Shown here in pieces: positions 1 through 7,177 of a stretch of DNA of 15,953 nt (within the stretch, counting starts at the first letter, position 1; the number at the start of each line of letters is the position of its first letter). The translations under genes and the position numbers were made by a program. Source of the DNA: JALHSV01 sp964553535 (GTDB taxonomy: Bacteria; Nitrospirota; Thermodesulfovibrionia; Thermodesulfovibrionales; SM23-35); the NCBI GenBank assembly GCA_964553535.1, contig CAZKLK010000026.1, forward strand, positions 1 through 15,953. The letters are read 5' to 3'. The notes beneath the pieces are model-generated. The model was not told the DNA's origin. It made no database searches and saw only the letters and a program-made list of their open reading frames with translations.

Positions 1-11
1 CGTATGAAAGG

Positions 12-47
12 AGATTGCCACGCACCTTGCAGGTGCTCGCAATGACG
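12..47. repeat. REP-like palindromic element
   Basis: Nested inverted repeat: outer arms ATTGC (14-18) and GCAAT (39-43), inner arms GCACCT (22-27) and AGGTGC (31-36) around a TGC loop. This resembles the dispersed intergenic palindromes with an 'agattgcc...gcaatgac' frame found in many genomes. Only one copy is in the window, so the repeat status is inferred from the shape. The remainder of bases 1-108 holds no gene I can support. Confidence 0.45.
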
Positions 48-108
48 CGTTTATGATATGATTCAGATTGCACGAGGGTGTGATTGTTGAATTAATGAGA
101 ACCTAATC

Positions 109-675
109 ATGATCACTCTCAGTCTCTATAAACTCCTCAAGGAAGAGCTTCAGAACGGTTCTGCAGATCTTGTAACGCGGCAATCGGGCCAGATTATCAG
201 GAACCGGATCGAAAAAGAGATTGAGAATGCCAAGGATGGTGAAATTGTAGTCCTCGATTTTTCGAATACCGGCATTATTGATTACTCATGTTCCGACGAA
301 ATCATCGCGAAGCTTGTTTCCCGCCTCCTGAGCGGCGAGTATGGAGATAAGTATATTATTCTGCTCGGACTTAATGAAAACCATAAGGAAAACATAGAGG
401 TTGCACTTGAGAGAAAAGAGCTCGCTGTCATGGCTCAGATGAACGATAGCAAGATACTCCTGCTCGGTAGCCTCAATAAGTATCTCGCTGAGACATTAAG
501 CCTGATCTTAAAAAAGGGGACAATAACCTCAAAAGAACTCTCGGAGACTATGAATCTCGAAGCGAATACAAGCGGCATGCGGTTGCTGAATCTCCATAAA
601 AAGCGGCTTGTGCAAAGAATCGATGAAATCCGCAACGGCGGCCGTGTTTGGACGTATGGAAATATCTTATCCTGA
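109..675 (+). CDS. STAS-like (DUF4325-type) protein with C-terminal winged helix
   Basis: 188 aa, soluble, no signal peptide or membrane segment. Residues about 30-105 look like a STAS-like fold of the DUF4325 type: a beta strand VVLDFS (47-52) leads to IIDYSCSDEIIAKL (56-69), where anti-sigma-antagonist-like domains carry a D/S-S-x-x-DE helix, followed by the strand KYIILLGL (81-88). Residues about 120-186 read as a winged helix: helix ETLSLILKKG, then TSKELSETMNL, a recognition-helix-like stretch SGMRLLNLHKKRLV, and a wing ending GGRVWTYG. Such proteins are thought to be small switch or DNA-binding regulators; no partner is known here. The stop lies 12 nt before rmuC, so the two are probably co-transcribed. 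No strong Shine-Dalgarno precedes the ATG, but no earlier in-frame start was found. The domain call is by eye and the function unknown. Confidence 0.72.
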   Translation: MITLSLYKLLKEELQNGSADLVTRQSGQIIRNRIEKEIENAKDGEIVVLDFSNTGIIDYSCSDEIIAKLVSRLLSGEYGDKYIILLGLNENHKENIEVALERKELAVMAQMNDSKILLLGSLNKYLAETLSLILKKGTITSKELSETMNLEANTSGMRLLNLHKKRLVQRIDEIRNGGRVWTYGNILS

Positions 676-687
676 GGGAAAATTCTG

Positions 688-2061
688 ATGGAACTATTGC
701 CTGCTGTAATTATTGGCATGCTGATTGGCGGTGCCGGTGCATGGTTTGTCGCCTCCTCCCACCAGCAGAAAAAGCATTCGGAAGCGCTCGCTAATTTGCA
801 GTCTTCACATTTAAGTGAGATAACCGATCTGCGGGAAAGGGCAGGCGGAGCCGAAGCGAGAATTCAGGAAATCAGACATCAGCTTGAACAGAAAGAATCC
901 GAGATAGATCGAACGCGGCATGATCTCAATTCCGAAAGGGAGTCGAAAGCTCGTCTTGAAGAAGCCGGGAAGCATCTTGCAGGGGAAATAGAACGTTTGC
1001 AGGCGCTGGAGAGCAAGTTGAGCGATACATTTAAGGCTCTTTCCATGGATGCGCTCTCCAGAAATTCTGGTGAATTCCTCAAACTTGCGGAGAAAGCACT
1101 TGAATCCAAAACAGCCGAGGGGAAAAAGGAACTTGAGAGCAAGAAAGAGCTTATAGACCAGAATATTGAAGCGATCGGAAAGGCATTGTCAGAAATTCAG
1201 AAGAGAATGGAGGATATTGGCAGGACAAGCGGCGAGAAATTTGCGGAAGTTGCCACTCTGATCAAAAAACATGAAGATGTCACCTCGAGGCTGAAGCAGA
1301 CAACTGAACATCTGAGCCACGCTCTGGCAAGCCCGAAGAAAAGAGGAGAATGGGGAGAACGGATGGCCGAGGATATAATAAGGCTCGTCGGCATGATAGA
1401 AGGCGTCAATTACCTGAAGCAAAAGACACTTGAGAGTTCATCCGGCAGGCCTGATTATACATTTTTCTTGCCCAACAGCCTGAAAATCAATATGGATGTG
1501 AAATTCCCCGTGGATAATTACATTCATTATCTGAACGCTGAGGTCGAACATGACAGGAAACGGTTCAGGGAAGAGTTGCTCAGAAACGCCAGAATGATGA
1601 TCAGGCAGGTAACGACCCGAGATTACATCAACCCCGCCGAGAATACCATTGACTACGTTATTATTTTCATTCCCAATGAACAGGTATACAGTTTTATCAA
1701 TGAATCGGACACCACCATTATGGATGAAGCCCTGAAGCAGAAGGTTATCCTCTGTTCTCCTTTTACCCTGTACGCGGTGCTTGCCGTTATTCGGCAGGCA
1801 GTGGAGAATTTCAACCTGGAAAGCACCGCCTCAGAAATACTCAAATTGCTCGGCGAGTTTTCCAAGCAGTGGGATGCCTATAAGGAAAAATTCAGACAGA
1901 TGGGAGAAAGGTTGGACGCTGCGAAGAAGGAATATGACAACCTGATAACAACCAGAACGAACATGCTCGAAAGATCTCTCAAGAAAATTGAGGATTTGAG
2001 AGGGCAAAAGAGAGCAGATTCAGAAGAACGGCTTAGACTTGACGAAGCGCCATTAATCTGA
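688..2061 (+). CDS. rmuC: DNA recombination protein RmuC
   Basis: 457 aa. RmuC proteins are predicted nucleases that limit inversions and recombination at short inverted repeats; the biochemistry is not fully settled. An N-terminal membrane anchor (about residues 4-22) precedes a long charged coiled coil (about 28-115) and more helix to about 200. The conserved RmuC core (about 205-430) contains GEWGE (220-224), PDYTFFLP (255-262) and DVKFP (270-274), the family hallmarks; PD...DxK fits a PD-(D/E)xK-like nuclease core. Length is usual for the family. A GAGGGA ribosome site precedes the ATG. The gene follows the STAS/winged-helix gene by 12 nt and is followed by a 78-bp gap with its own possible signals before the next gene. 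Confidence 0.95.
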   Translation: MELLPAVIIGMLIGGAGAWFVASSHQQKKHSEALANLQSSHLSEITDLRERAGGAEARIQEIRHQLEQKESEIDRTRHDLNSERESKARLEEAGKHLAGEIERLQALESKLSDTFKALSMDALSRNSGEFLKLAEKALESKTAEGKKELESKKELIDQNIEAIGKALSEIQKRMEDIGRTSGEKFAEVATLIKKHEDVTSRLKQTTEHLSHALASPKKRGEWGERMAEDIIRLVGMIEGVNYLKQKTLESSSGRPDYTFFLPNSLKINMDVKFPVDNYIHYLNAEVEHDRKRFREELLRNARMMIRQVTTRDYINPAENTIDYVIIFIPNEQVYSFINESDTTIMDEALKQKVILCSPFTLYAVLAVIRQAVENFNLESTASEILKLLGEFSKQWDAYKEKFRQMGERLDAAKKEYDNLITTRTNMLERSLKKIEDLRGQKRADSEERLRLDEAPLI

Positions 2062-2139
2062 TAATTTCTTATTATAAACAGGGCGCATTGAATTATCCAT
2101 GCATGAGATCTCATAAATAAACGCGCCAAGGAGGATACC

Positions 2140-2421
2140 ATGTCAGAGAAGCTCAACCAGGAGGAATTTGTGAAGAAAGCAATTGTGAGTCTGAGGAGGG
2201 AAGGCTATAAGGGAATCCATAGTGTATATTCGGGATTTAACGAGGCATTCAAGAAATACTTTAACGGCGAAAATCCGGTAGACGCAACGAATAATCTGGC
2301 ATTGGAAGGAAAGATTGTCATAAGACCTGCCAAGGGTGGAGTCATGCTCTATCTGCCCGAGGAAGCCCCGGCTACAAGGAGTTCTGCGGATGAGGCCTTG
2401 AAAAAGATGGGCGTTGAATGA
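2140..2421 (+). CDS. Uncharacterised small winged-helix-like protein
   Basis: 93 aa, no signal peptide or membrane segment. I do not recognise a named function. The helix at 8-21 is followed by YKGIHSVYSGFNEAFKKYF (23-41), a second helix around 46-55, and a beta hairpin KIVIRPAKGGVMLYLPEE (58-75) that looks like a wing; a compact winged-helix fold is plausible. The last 18 residues are a polar tail. Expression looks strong: AAGGAGGA at 2128-2135 is a near-perfect Shine-Dalgarno 4 nt before the ATG. A TTGAAT (2088-2093) with an AT-rich stretch about 18 nt on (CATAAAT, 2112-2118) could be a promoter of its own in the 78-bp gap after rmuC. It is convergent with the UPF0158 gene, the stops being 27 bp apart. 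Confidence 0.8.
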   Translation: MSEKLNQEEFVKKAIVSLRREGYKGIHSVYSGFNEAFKKYFNGENPVDATNNLALEGKIVIRPAKGGVMLYLPEEAPATRSSADEALKKMGVE

Positions 2422-2448
2422 TGATATTCCGGCAGGGGATTTCTGCGA

Positions 2449-2994
2449 TCAGTAGAATTTCCGCAGAGGAGCGGCCTCTACCCCCAGAGATTTAAGCCAT
2501 TCAAGTATCTCTTCCCGCATGGCTTTTGCGTTATATCCATGCCATCTTTTCCGTTCTTTTGGAAATCTGACCAGGACGTCCTTGAATTTTCTGAAGGCGC
2601 CCTTTCCGTCAAGCGCTGAAGCAATCTCTTCATTCAATAGTGGATCTCCGATGGAATTGATAAAAGCGCACATTGATTGATAGGCAGCACGGTTGTCACG
2701 TTCGGGGATGCGAATATAGCGTCCGCTCTCATCGAGCAGGATTTCGAGAATCATTTCCATCTCATCAGTCATCCAGTCAGGAATTTCCGGTTCTTCATCA
2801 AATTCAATATATTCAATATCGTCCTCGATATCCCCAACTTCATCAGACAAACGCGCTTTTAAATCACGGATTATTTCATCCGACAAAGGCAGAACCTCCC
2901 CTGTTTCAAGGTCGAGGAAATAGTCAAAAGTGTCACGCACCACATCTTCCATGGCTTTCTGGATTTCATCAAAATCAACGTAAAGTTTTTTCAT
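2449..2994 (-). CDS. UPF0158 family protein
   Basis: 181 aa, strongly acidic in the N-terminal half (residues 50-80 are rich in D and E), cytosolic. Family marks: an opening strand/helix with FDYFLDLETGEV (23-34), the middle motif RYIRIPERD (92-100), ALDGKGAFRKFKDVL (127-141), and the WHGYN tail (151-155) followed by a helix ending LKSLGVE. This matches the UPF0158 (PF03682) layout, a family without established activity; the repeated ED-rich part suggests contact with basic partners, which is inference. It lies 51 bp downstream of queC on the same strand and may share its transcript. No clear Shine-Dalgarno is visible before the ATG, but the start aligns with the expected N-terminus. Confidence 0.82.
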   Translation of the reverse strand: MKKLYVDFDEIQKAMEDVVRDTFDYFLDLETGEVLPLSDEIIRDLKARLSDEVGDIEDDIEYIEFDEEPEIPDWMTDEMEMILEILLDESGRYIRIPERDNRAAYQSMCAFINSIGDPLLNEEIASALDGKGAFRKFKDVLVRFPKERKRWHGYNAKAMREEILEWLKSLGVEAAPLRKFY

Positions 2995-3045
2995 TGGAAA
3001 AACGACGGCGGATTGCCAATTTGTTCAATTCAACGAGGCATTCCC

Positions 3046-3804
3046 TCACTCACGGTGAAGCAATGGATCGATTACACCAGCTTCCTTAAACCCCCTGGCC
3101 CTGAAAATACAGCTGTCGCATTTCCCGCAGGGGAGCAGACGTGAAAATTCTTTTCTATATTTTTGACTTTTGACTTTAGACTTCCGGCCTTCCCGGGGTT
3201 GCGGATCATAGCAGCTCCATGTTAAGGAGTAATCCAGTCCGAGTTTCAGTCCCAGACGGATAATTTCCGATTTTTTTAGTGATATGAGAGGAGCTTGTAT
3301 TTTAAACCTGATTGCGCCTTCCACCGACGCTTTCGTAGCAAGGTTTGCCATGGTCTCAAATGCCCGGAGGTATTCGGGCCTGCAGTCGGGATATCCACTG
3401 TAGTCCACTGCATTTGCGCCGATAAAAATATCCGGGGCTTCAAGGACCTCTGCCCATCCAAGAGCGAAGGAAAGAAAAATGGTGTTGCGGGCGGGGACAT
3501 AGGTGACCGGGATTACCGCTGAAGCAAGAGATGTGAATGATGAAGGCGCCATCGTTTTAGGCACCAATATCTCCGAAGTCAGCGCGGAGCCGCCGATGTC
3601 CCTCAGGTCAAATCCTGCAATAAGATGTTTTTCCACACCTATGGATGAAGCAACCATGCGCGCTGATTCAAGTTCTCCGGCATGCCTCTGGGAATAATTA
3701 AAGCTCAGGGCATACACGGCATACCCGTCATTTTTCGCGATTGCAAGGGCTGTTGAAGAATCAATGCCTCCACTCAGGAGAACAACTGCCTTTTTCTCAG
3801 TCAT
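3046..3804 (-). CDS. queC: 7-cyano-7-deazaguanine synthase QueC
   Basis: 252 aa. QueC uses ATP and ammonia to convert 7-carboxy-7-deazaguanine to preQ0, the precursor of queuosine in tRNA and of 7-deazaguanine DNA marks. The PP-loop SGGIDSS is at 11-17, VPARN at 103-107 and the substrate-site run NAVDYSGYPDCRPEY at 131-145. Zinc ligands are C198, C226, C229 and C232. In typical QueC the first two zinc cysteines are separated by 8 residues; here there are 27, so about 19 residues (about 205-223) are inserted in the zinc loop. The insert is in frame, lysine/arginine rich, and partly encoded by a heptamer repeat. All catalytic motifs remain, so the enzyme is probably active. No other queuosine gene is in the window. 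Upstream, 3805-3879 contains a 7-bp inverted repeat (ATTAATG/CATTAAT, 3855-3876) but no recognised riboswitch. Confidence 0.95.
   Translation of the reverse strand: MTEKKAVVLLSGGIDSSTALAIAKNDGYAVYALSFNYSQRHAGELESARMVASSIGVEKHLIAGFDLRDIGGSALTSEILVPKTMAPSSFTSLASAVIPVTYVPARNTIFLSFALGWAEVLEAPDIFIGANAVDYSGYPDCRPEYLRAFETMANLATKASVEGAIRFKIQAPLISLKKSEIIRLGLKLGLDYSLTWSCYDPQPREGRKSKVKSQKYRKEFSRLLPCGKCDSCIFRARGFKEAGVIDPLLHRE
3161..3181 (-). repeat. Heptamer microsatellite inside queC
   Basis: Three consecutive 7-mers on the plus strand: ttttgac (3161-3167), ttttgac (3168-3174), tttagac (3175-3181). On the coding strand this gives AAAAGTC-type units and the protein text SKVKSQK. It lies inside the extra segment of the QueC zinc loop. 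Because seven is not a multiple of three, adding or losing one unit would shift the frame; the present copy state keeps queC open. Confidence 0.75.
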
Positions 3805-3879
3805 TGCGCGTGCGGACCCAGCAGGTAAAGAGATGAGCTTTGCTGATGGAACATATTAATGCCGGCCGCCATTAATCGA

Positions 3880-4929
3880 TTAATAAATATCGTCCGGGGT
3901 GCCTTCCCGGCCATCCGGTCCGGAGCTCAGAATAAGAAAATAGTTATCTGCATGGCGGTATATATAAGGATTTCCCCACGGGTCCGCGTTGGTTGATATG
4001 GTGTACAGTTCTGCGGGATAAGTCCTGTGCGCGAATTTGTAGGCTGCTATCCTGAGCCGCATTTCATCGACGGCCTGCGAAGCGCGGAATTCCCTGATTA
4101 CAGTGCCTGATTCGATAAAAAACGAAAAGAGTGACAGGATGACCGCAACGACTATGGCGGTAACAGGCAGATACCTGTAATAGACAGAGATCTTTTTAGT
4201 TTGCACAGTTTGTACTTCCGAGATAACCGGCGCCGCTTCTACAGGTTCAATGACGCCTTTTTCCAGTAGGGAAACGAGAACCCTGGAAACCGCGAAGTCA
4301 TCCTTGCCGCTGATATCGATGATAGTGCTCACGTCACTGTCTCCGTCTACGAAAGACAGTATCTCCAGCTCTTCAGCAGACAGTTTTGAGACATCATCAG
4401 AATGTTTTCTGAATACAATATCGAGCGTGATCCTGCCTTCAATAAGCGTCCATTCGTCAACGATTCTCAACCCTTCCATCAGCAGATGCTGTGTGTCAAT
4501 CGATATCGGGACATCCTCGTCAACGGGTATGGCCTGTGGGGTAAACTCGTATGTGCCCTCTTTCCAGTTAAATAACTGAATGACGGTTTCCTTTATTTGC
4601 CCTGTCAGAATCTCCTCAACATCCTTTCTTTTTAGAAGCCCTTTTCGTATAAGGAAACTCCCGAGTTTTTGATTTGATTTCTGTTGCTCCTCAAGCAGGC
4701 TCTGCAAATCTTCTTCTAAAAAAAACCCTTTTTTAACAAGTACTTTTCCCAGACGTCTTGCTTCCATTCTCCTCTTCGATTCTGCCCCGACAACATATCC
4801 TTCAATAAATAAAAGGCGTATCTTATCCAGCTTGCTTTCAAGACTTAGAACGCCGGTCTTTCGCTGGAAAAAAATCAGCTGAAGAATATCAGCGAGGCCG
4901 AAATCTCTGAGAGATCCCTCTAAAGCCAT
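3880..4929 (-). CDS. DUF4388 protein with membrane anchor and GspG-like C-terminal tail
   Basis: 349 aa. Residues 1 to about 155 are a DUF4388 (PatA-N-like) module opening MALEGSLRDFGLADILQLIF, with the typical RKTGVLSL (23-30), FIEGYVVGAES (41-51) and FNWKEGTYEF (120-129). Inside it, 56-105 (RRLGKVLVKKGF..., KLGSFLIRKGLL) resembles the MshEN repeats of type II secretion/pilus ATPases. A small helical region (about 180-230) follows, then one transmembrane helix (about 253-272) and an extracytoplasmic tail (about 283-349). The tail has an amphipathic helix, TYPAEL, DPWGNPYIYR (316-325) and SSGPDGREGTPDDI (335-348), which is the C-terminal signature of GspG-type pseudopilins. The N-terminal prepilin peptide is absent. 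The start overlaps the upstream gene by 10 nt, so translational coupling is likely. Function unknown; a cytoplasm-to-periplasm sensor or scaffold is a guess. Confidence 0.85.
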   Translation of the reverse strand: MALEGSLRDFGLADILQLIFFQRKTGVLSLESKLDKIRLLFIEGYVVGAESKRRMEARRLGKVLVKKGFFLEEDLQSLLEEQQKSNQKLGSFLIRKGLLKRKDVEEILTGQIKETVIQLFNWKEGTYEFTPQAIPVDEDVPISIDTQHLLMEGLRIVDEWTLIEGRITLDIVFRKHSDDVSKLSAEELEILSFVDGDSDVSTIIDISGKDDFAVSRVLVSLLEKGVIEPVEAAPVISEVQTVQTKKISVYYRYLPVTAIVVAVILSLFSFFIESGTVIREFRASQAVDEMRLRIAAYKFAHRTYPAELYTISTNADPWGNPYIYRHADNYFLILSSGPDGREGTPDDIY

Positions 4930-6587
4930 CCTTTAGCAAGCCTCCTTCTTGTTATTGCATTCGATATAAAATAAACCGATACCGCGACAAATATCGAGCA
5001 GAAATCTATCCAGGCATGTGAAAAAGGGGATATCCCGACTACAAAAAACCTGTTCATAATCTGAACAAAGAGAGCAAAGAGGAATATCCAGAGAAAAAAG
5101 AATCCTTGCAGGATGTCCCCGCCGTAAATGAGCCCCCCTCCCGGGAGTATGAGTGCAAAGGTATTAATTACGCGTCTTCTCCTCCTCTGGTATCCGTATA
5201 CGAAAAGGAGTCTTGAAATTCTCTCTTTTGCATCGAGTTTATCGAGCTTGACGATTGACCCATAACATTGCAGGCACATCCGCCCCCAAAGTATGTGTTT
5301 TTCACATTTGGTGCACAGAATCTTTCCGCACTTGCTGCACCGGTATGCCCAGGTTTTAATTCGTTTGTTCAATATGAAGTATATGAAAGCCAATATAATA
5401 CCGATAAATGGTATGACGAACAGCGGCATGTATGTCAGGCCCCCCGTAAATGTCCCACGGGTTTTCGTTTTCGCGTATTCATAAATGTCTCCTGTCGGCA
5501 GGGTTTCATCGATAACAAACCTATTGGGATTCCTGCCATATATTGACCTGAATCGCGAAACAGCATCAAGATCAAGCCGTTGCGCCGAAAGAAAAAACTC
5601 TTCGCCTTTGTCAAAATCAAGAGTTTCCCTGTAAACCTGACTCATGTTATAAAACGCGGAAGGCAGCCGGGCGCTCTCAAGGGATTTTTTATACAGGTCT
5701 TTTGCTATAACGAGATTATTTGTTGCAGCATAACTGTTTGCAAGGTTAACATATGTCCTCGCATCAGGCTTTTCTCTGACAAGCCTTGTATTTACCGCGA
5801 TGGCTTCAGAATATTTCCCTTCGCGTTTCAGTGCCAATGCGTATGAGAAGGCCTCAACGGGGTCCCCGCTGCCTGAAAGGAGGTAGGAAGCGAAGGTATT
5901 ATCCTTTGATTCATTCACCTGCACGACAGCTTTCAAGGAGGCGGATACGGGCGCGTATAAAATCGTGGACACTGTATTGAATATCCATGGCGCGCCAAGG
6001 ACAAAGGCAATATAGAATGAGAGAACAAGGCGATCCCTATTTTTCTGATAAAAGCTGATCAGCAGGAGCAGCCCGCCAAGCAGGAAAAGAGGTCCGAGGA
6101 GAGCACTGCCCAGTAAAAGCAGGAGGAAAGTCTTGCTTCTTTCCTCTCCGATGTCGTGGGAAAGCAACGGCAGATCCTGCGGCAGCCTTATGACGAGAAG
6201 GATGAGGACCGCGGCTAAAAAGGAAAGTACAGCGCCGGTCAGCGCTGATGAAATCAGCATAAAGGACCACCAGAAATTTCTTTTGTAGGCGGCGGCTCCC
6301 TGAAGCATGTAATCAAACGCCTCGAAGATTCCATGGGGTGAGATGGCAAACGCGTTTTTGGCGCTTTCGAAATATGTCGCGGGAAGGTCAGGCGAAAATT
6401 TTCTTGCGTCCCGGAGCAAAGACGGCGCATTCTCTTTATCCGCCTTTGATGCGGTGATGAGAAGAAATGAATAAGGTTCTGAATTTCTGATGCCCTTATC
6501 CAGCTGCTCTTCATATAAGTCTTTTCCGAAAGATGCCTGCGGCAGGAAATAAATAATGATTAAGAAGATGAAGAAATATTTTTTCAT
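4920..6587 (-). CDS. TPR-containing multi-pass membrane protein with zinc ribbon
   Basis: 555 aa. A signal peptide is likely at 1-21 (MKK, hydrophobic run, ASFGK). Hydrophobic segments follow near 105-133, 153-178 and 186-212. Residues about 240-345 carry tetratricopeptide-like repeats (EAFSYALALKREGKYSEAI; YVNLANSYAATNNLVIAKDLY; FYNMSQVYRETLDFDKGEEFF). A transmembrane helix at about 384-407 leads to a cysteine cluster C417, C420, C425, C428, then C438 and C441, likely binding one or two zinc ions on the cytoplasmic side. The C-terminus has three more hydrophobic helices (about 475-546) and a basic end RRRLAKG. I do not recognise a named family. The ATG overlaps the plsY stop by 4 nt and the stop overlaps the DUF4388 start by 10 nt, so it is probably co-expressed with the lipid genes; a structural or assembly role in the envelope is inference. 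Confidence 0.85.
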   Translation of the reverse strand: MKKYFFIFLIIIYFLPQASFGKDLYEEQLDKGIRNSEPYSFLLITASKADKENAPSLLRDARKFSPDLPATYFESAKNAFAISPHGIFEAFDYMLQGAAAYKRNFWWSFMLISSALTGAVLSFLAAVLILLVIRLPQDLPLLSHDIGEERSKTFLLLLLGSALLGPLFLLGGLLLLISFYQKNRDRLVLSFYIAFVLGAPWIFNTVSTILYAPVSASLKAVVQVNESKDNTFASYLLSGSGDPVEAFSYALALKREGKYSEAIAVNTRLVREKPDARTYVNLANSYAATNNLVIAKDLYKKSLESARLPSAFYNMSQVYRETLDFDKGEEFFLSAQRLDLDAVSRFRSIYGRNPNRFVIDETLPTGDIYEYAKTKTRGTFTGGLTYMPLFVIPFIGIILAFIYFILNKRIKTWAYRCSKCGKILCTKCEKHILWGRMCLQCYGSIVKLDKLDAKERISRLLFVYGYQRRRRRVINTFALILPGGGLIYGGDILQGFFFLWIFLFALFVQIMNRFFVVGISPFSHAWIDFCSIFVAVSVYFISNAITRRRLAKGWL

Positions 6588-7177
6588 TCCCGTTGCCCTA
6601 TTTTCCGTTCCGTGCCGTTTAACAGCCGCCTGATGTTGTCTTTGTGCCTGGCGATAATAAGAAAGGAGATGAACAATGATATGACAAATTGTACTGAGTG
6701 GTATGAATTTGTCAGCGCAACGATAAGCGGCAACAGTGAGAAAGCGGCAATCGCTCCCAGTGAGGAGAGCCGCGTAGTGAGAACAACTATTATCCAGGTT
6801 ATAAGTGTGGCGAAGGCTCCAAACGGAATGTAAATCAGGAGAACCCCGATGCTTGTCGCCACGCCCTTGCCGCCTCTGAACCCGAGAAAAATTGAGAAGT
6901 TATGCCCAAGGATTGCTGCCAGTCCAATGATCCCCTCATATAGCGGTTCAACCCCCCAATATTTTCCAATAGCGACGGCTGCAACGCCCTTCAATATGTC
7001 CCCCAGCAGGGTTATGATGGCCGGCCATTTCCCGAGAGATCTGAGCACATTTGTCGCACCGATGTTCCCGCTTCCGACCTTCTTCAGATCAACCCCTTTT
7101 GCCTTGGCCGTTATTATACCAAAGGGGATTGAACCAAGAACAAAAGCAACAGCAATCAGGATTATATTTAATGTCAT
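6584..7177 (-). CDS. plsY: Acyl-phosphate:glycerol-3-phosphate acyltransferase PlsY
   Basis: 197 aa inner-membrane enzyme that transfers an acyl group from acyl-phosphate (made by PlsX) to glycerol-3-phosphate, the first step of phospholipid synthesis. The three PlsY motifs are present: GSGNIGATNVLR (36-47), GHNFS (91-95) and RGGKGVATS (101-109). Five hydrophobic helices are visible, and length is normal. It sits in an overlapping string: its start shares 4 nt with the pgsA stop and its stop shares 4 nt with the next start, the ATGA pattern of coupled translation. The combination with pgsA on one transcript links acylation and headgroup steps. Confidence 0.97.
   Translation of the reverse strand: MTLNIILIAVAFVLGSIPFGIITAKAKGVDLKKVGSGNIGATNVLRSLGKWPAIITLLGDILKGVAAVAIGKYWGVEPLYEGIIGLAAILGHNFSIFLGFRGGKGVATSIGVLLIYIPFGAFATLITWIIVVLTTRLSSLGAIAAFSLLPLIVALTNSYHSVQFVISLFISFLIIARHKDNIRRLLNGTERKIGQRE

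Noticed and set aside
2436..2462. Hairpin between the convergent small-protein and UPF0158 genes as a bidirectional terminator
   Set aside because: The stem has a mismatch and G-U pairs, lacks a T-run on either side, and overlaps the UPF0158 stop codon, so support is too weak.
2673..3089. Long plus-strand open frame opposite the UPF0158 gene
   Set aside because: It is antisense to a gene with clear family motifs, with low-complexity His/Gln/Ser-rich text and no ribosome site.
3805..3879. preQ1 riboswitch or other RNA control upstream of queC
   Set aside because: No preQ1-type hairpin with the A-rich tail could be drawn; only a 7-bp inverted repeat (3855-3876) without a T-run is present, and it overlaps no clear promoter.
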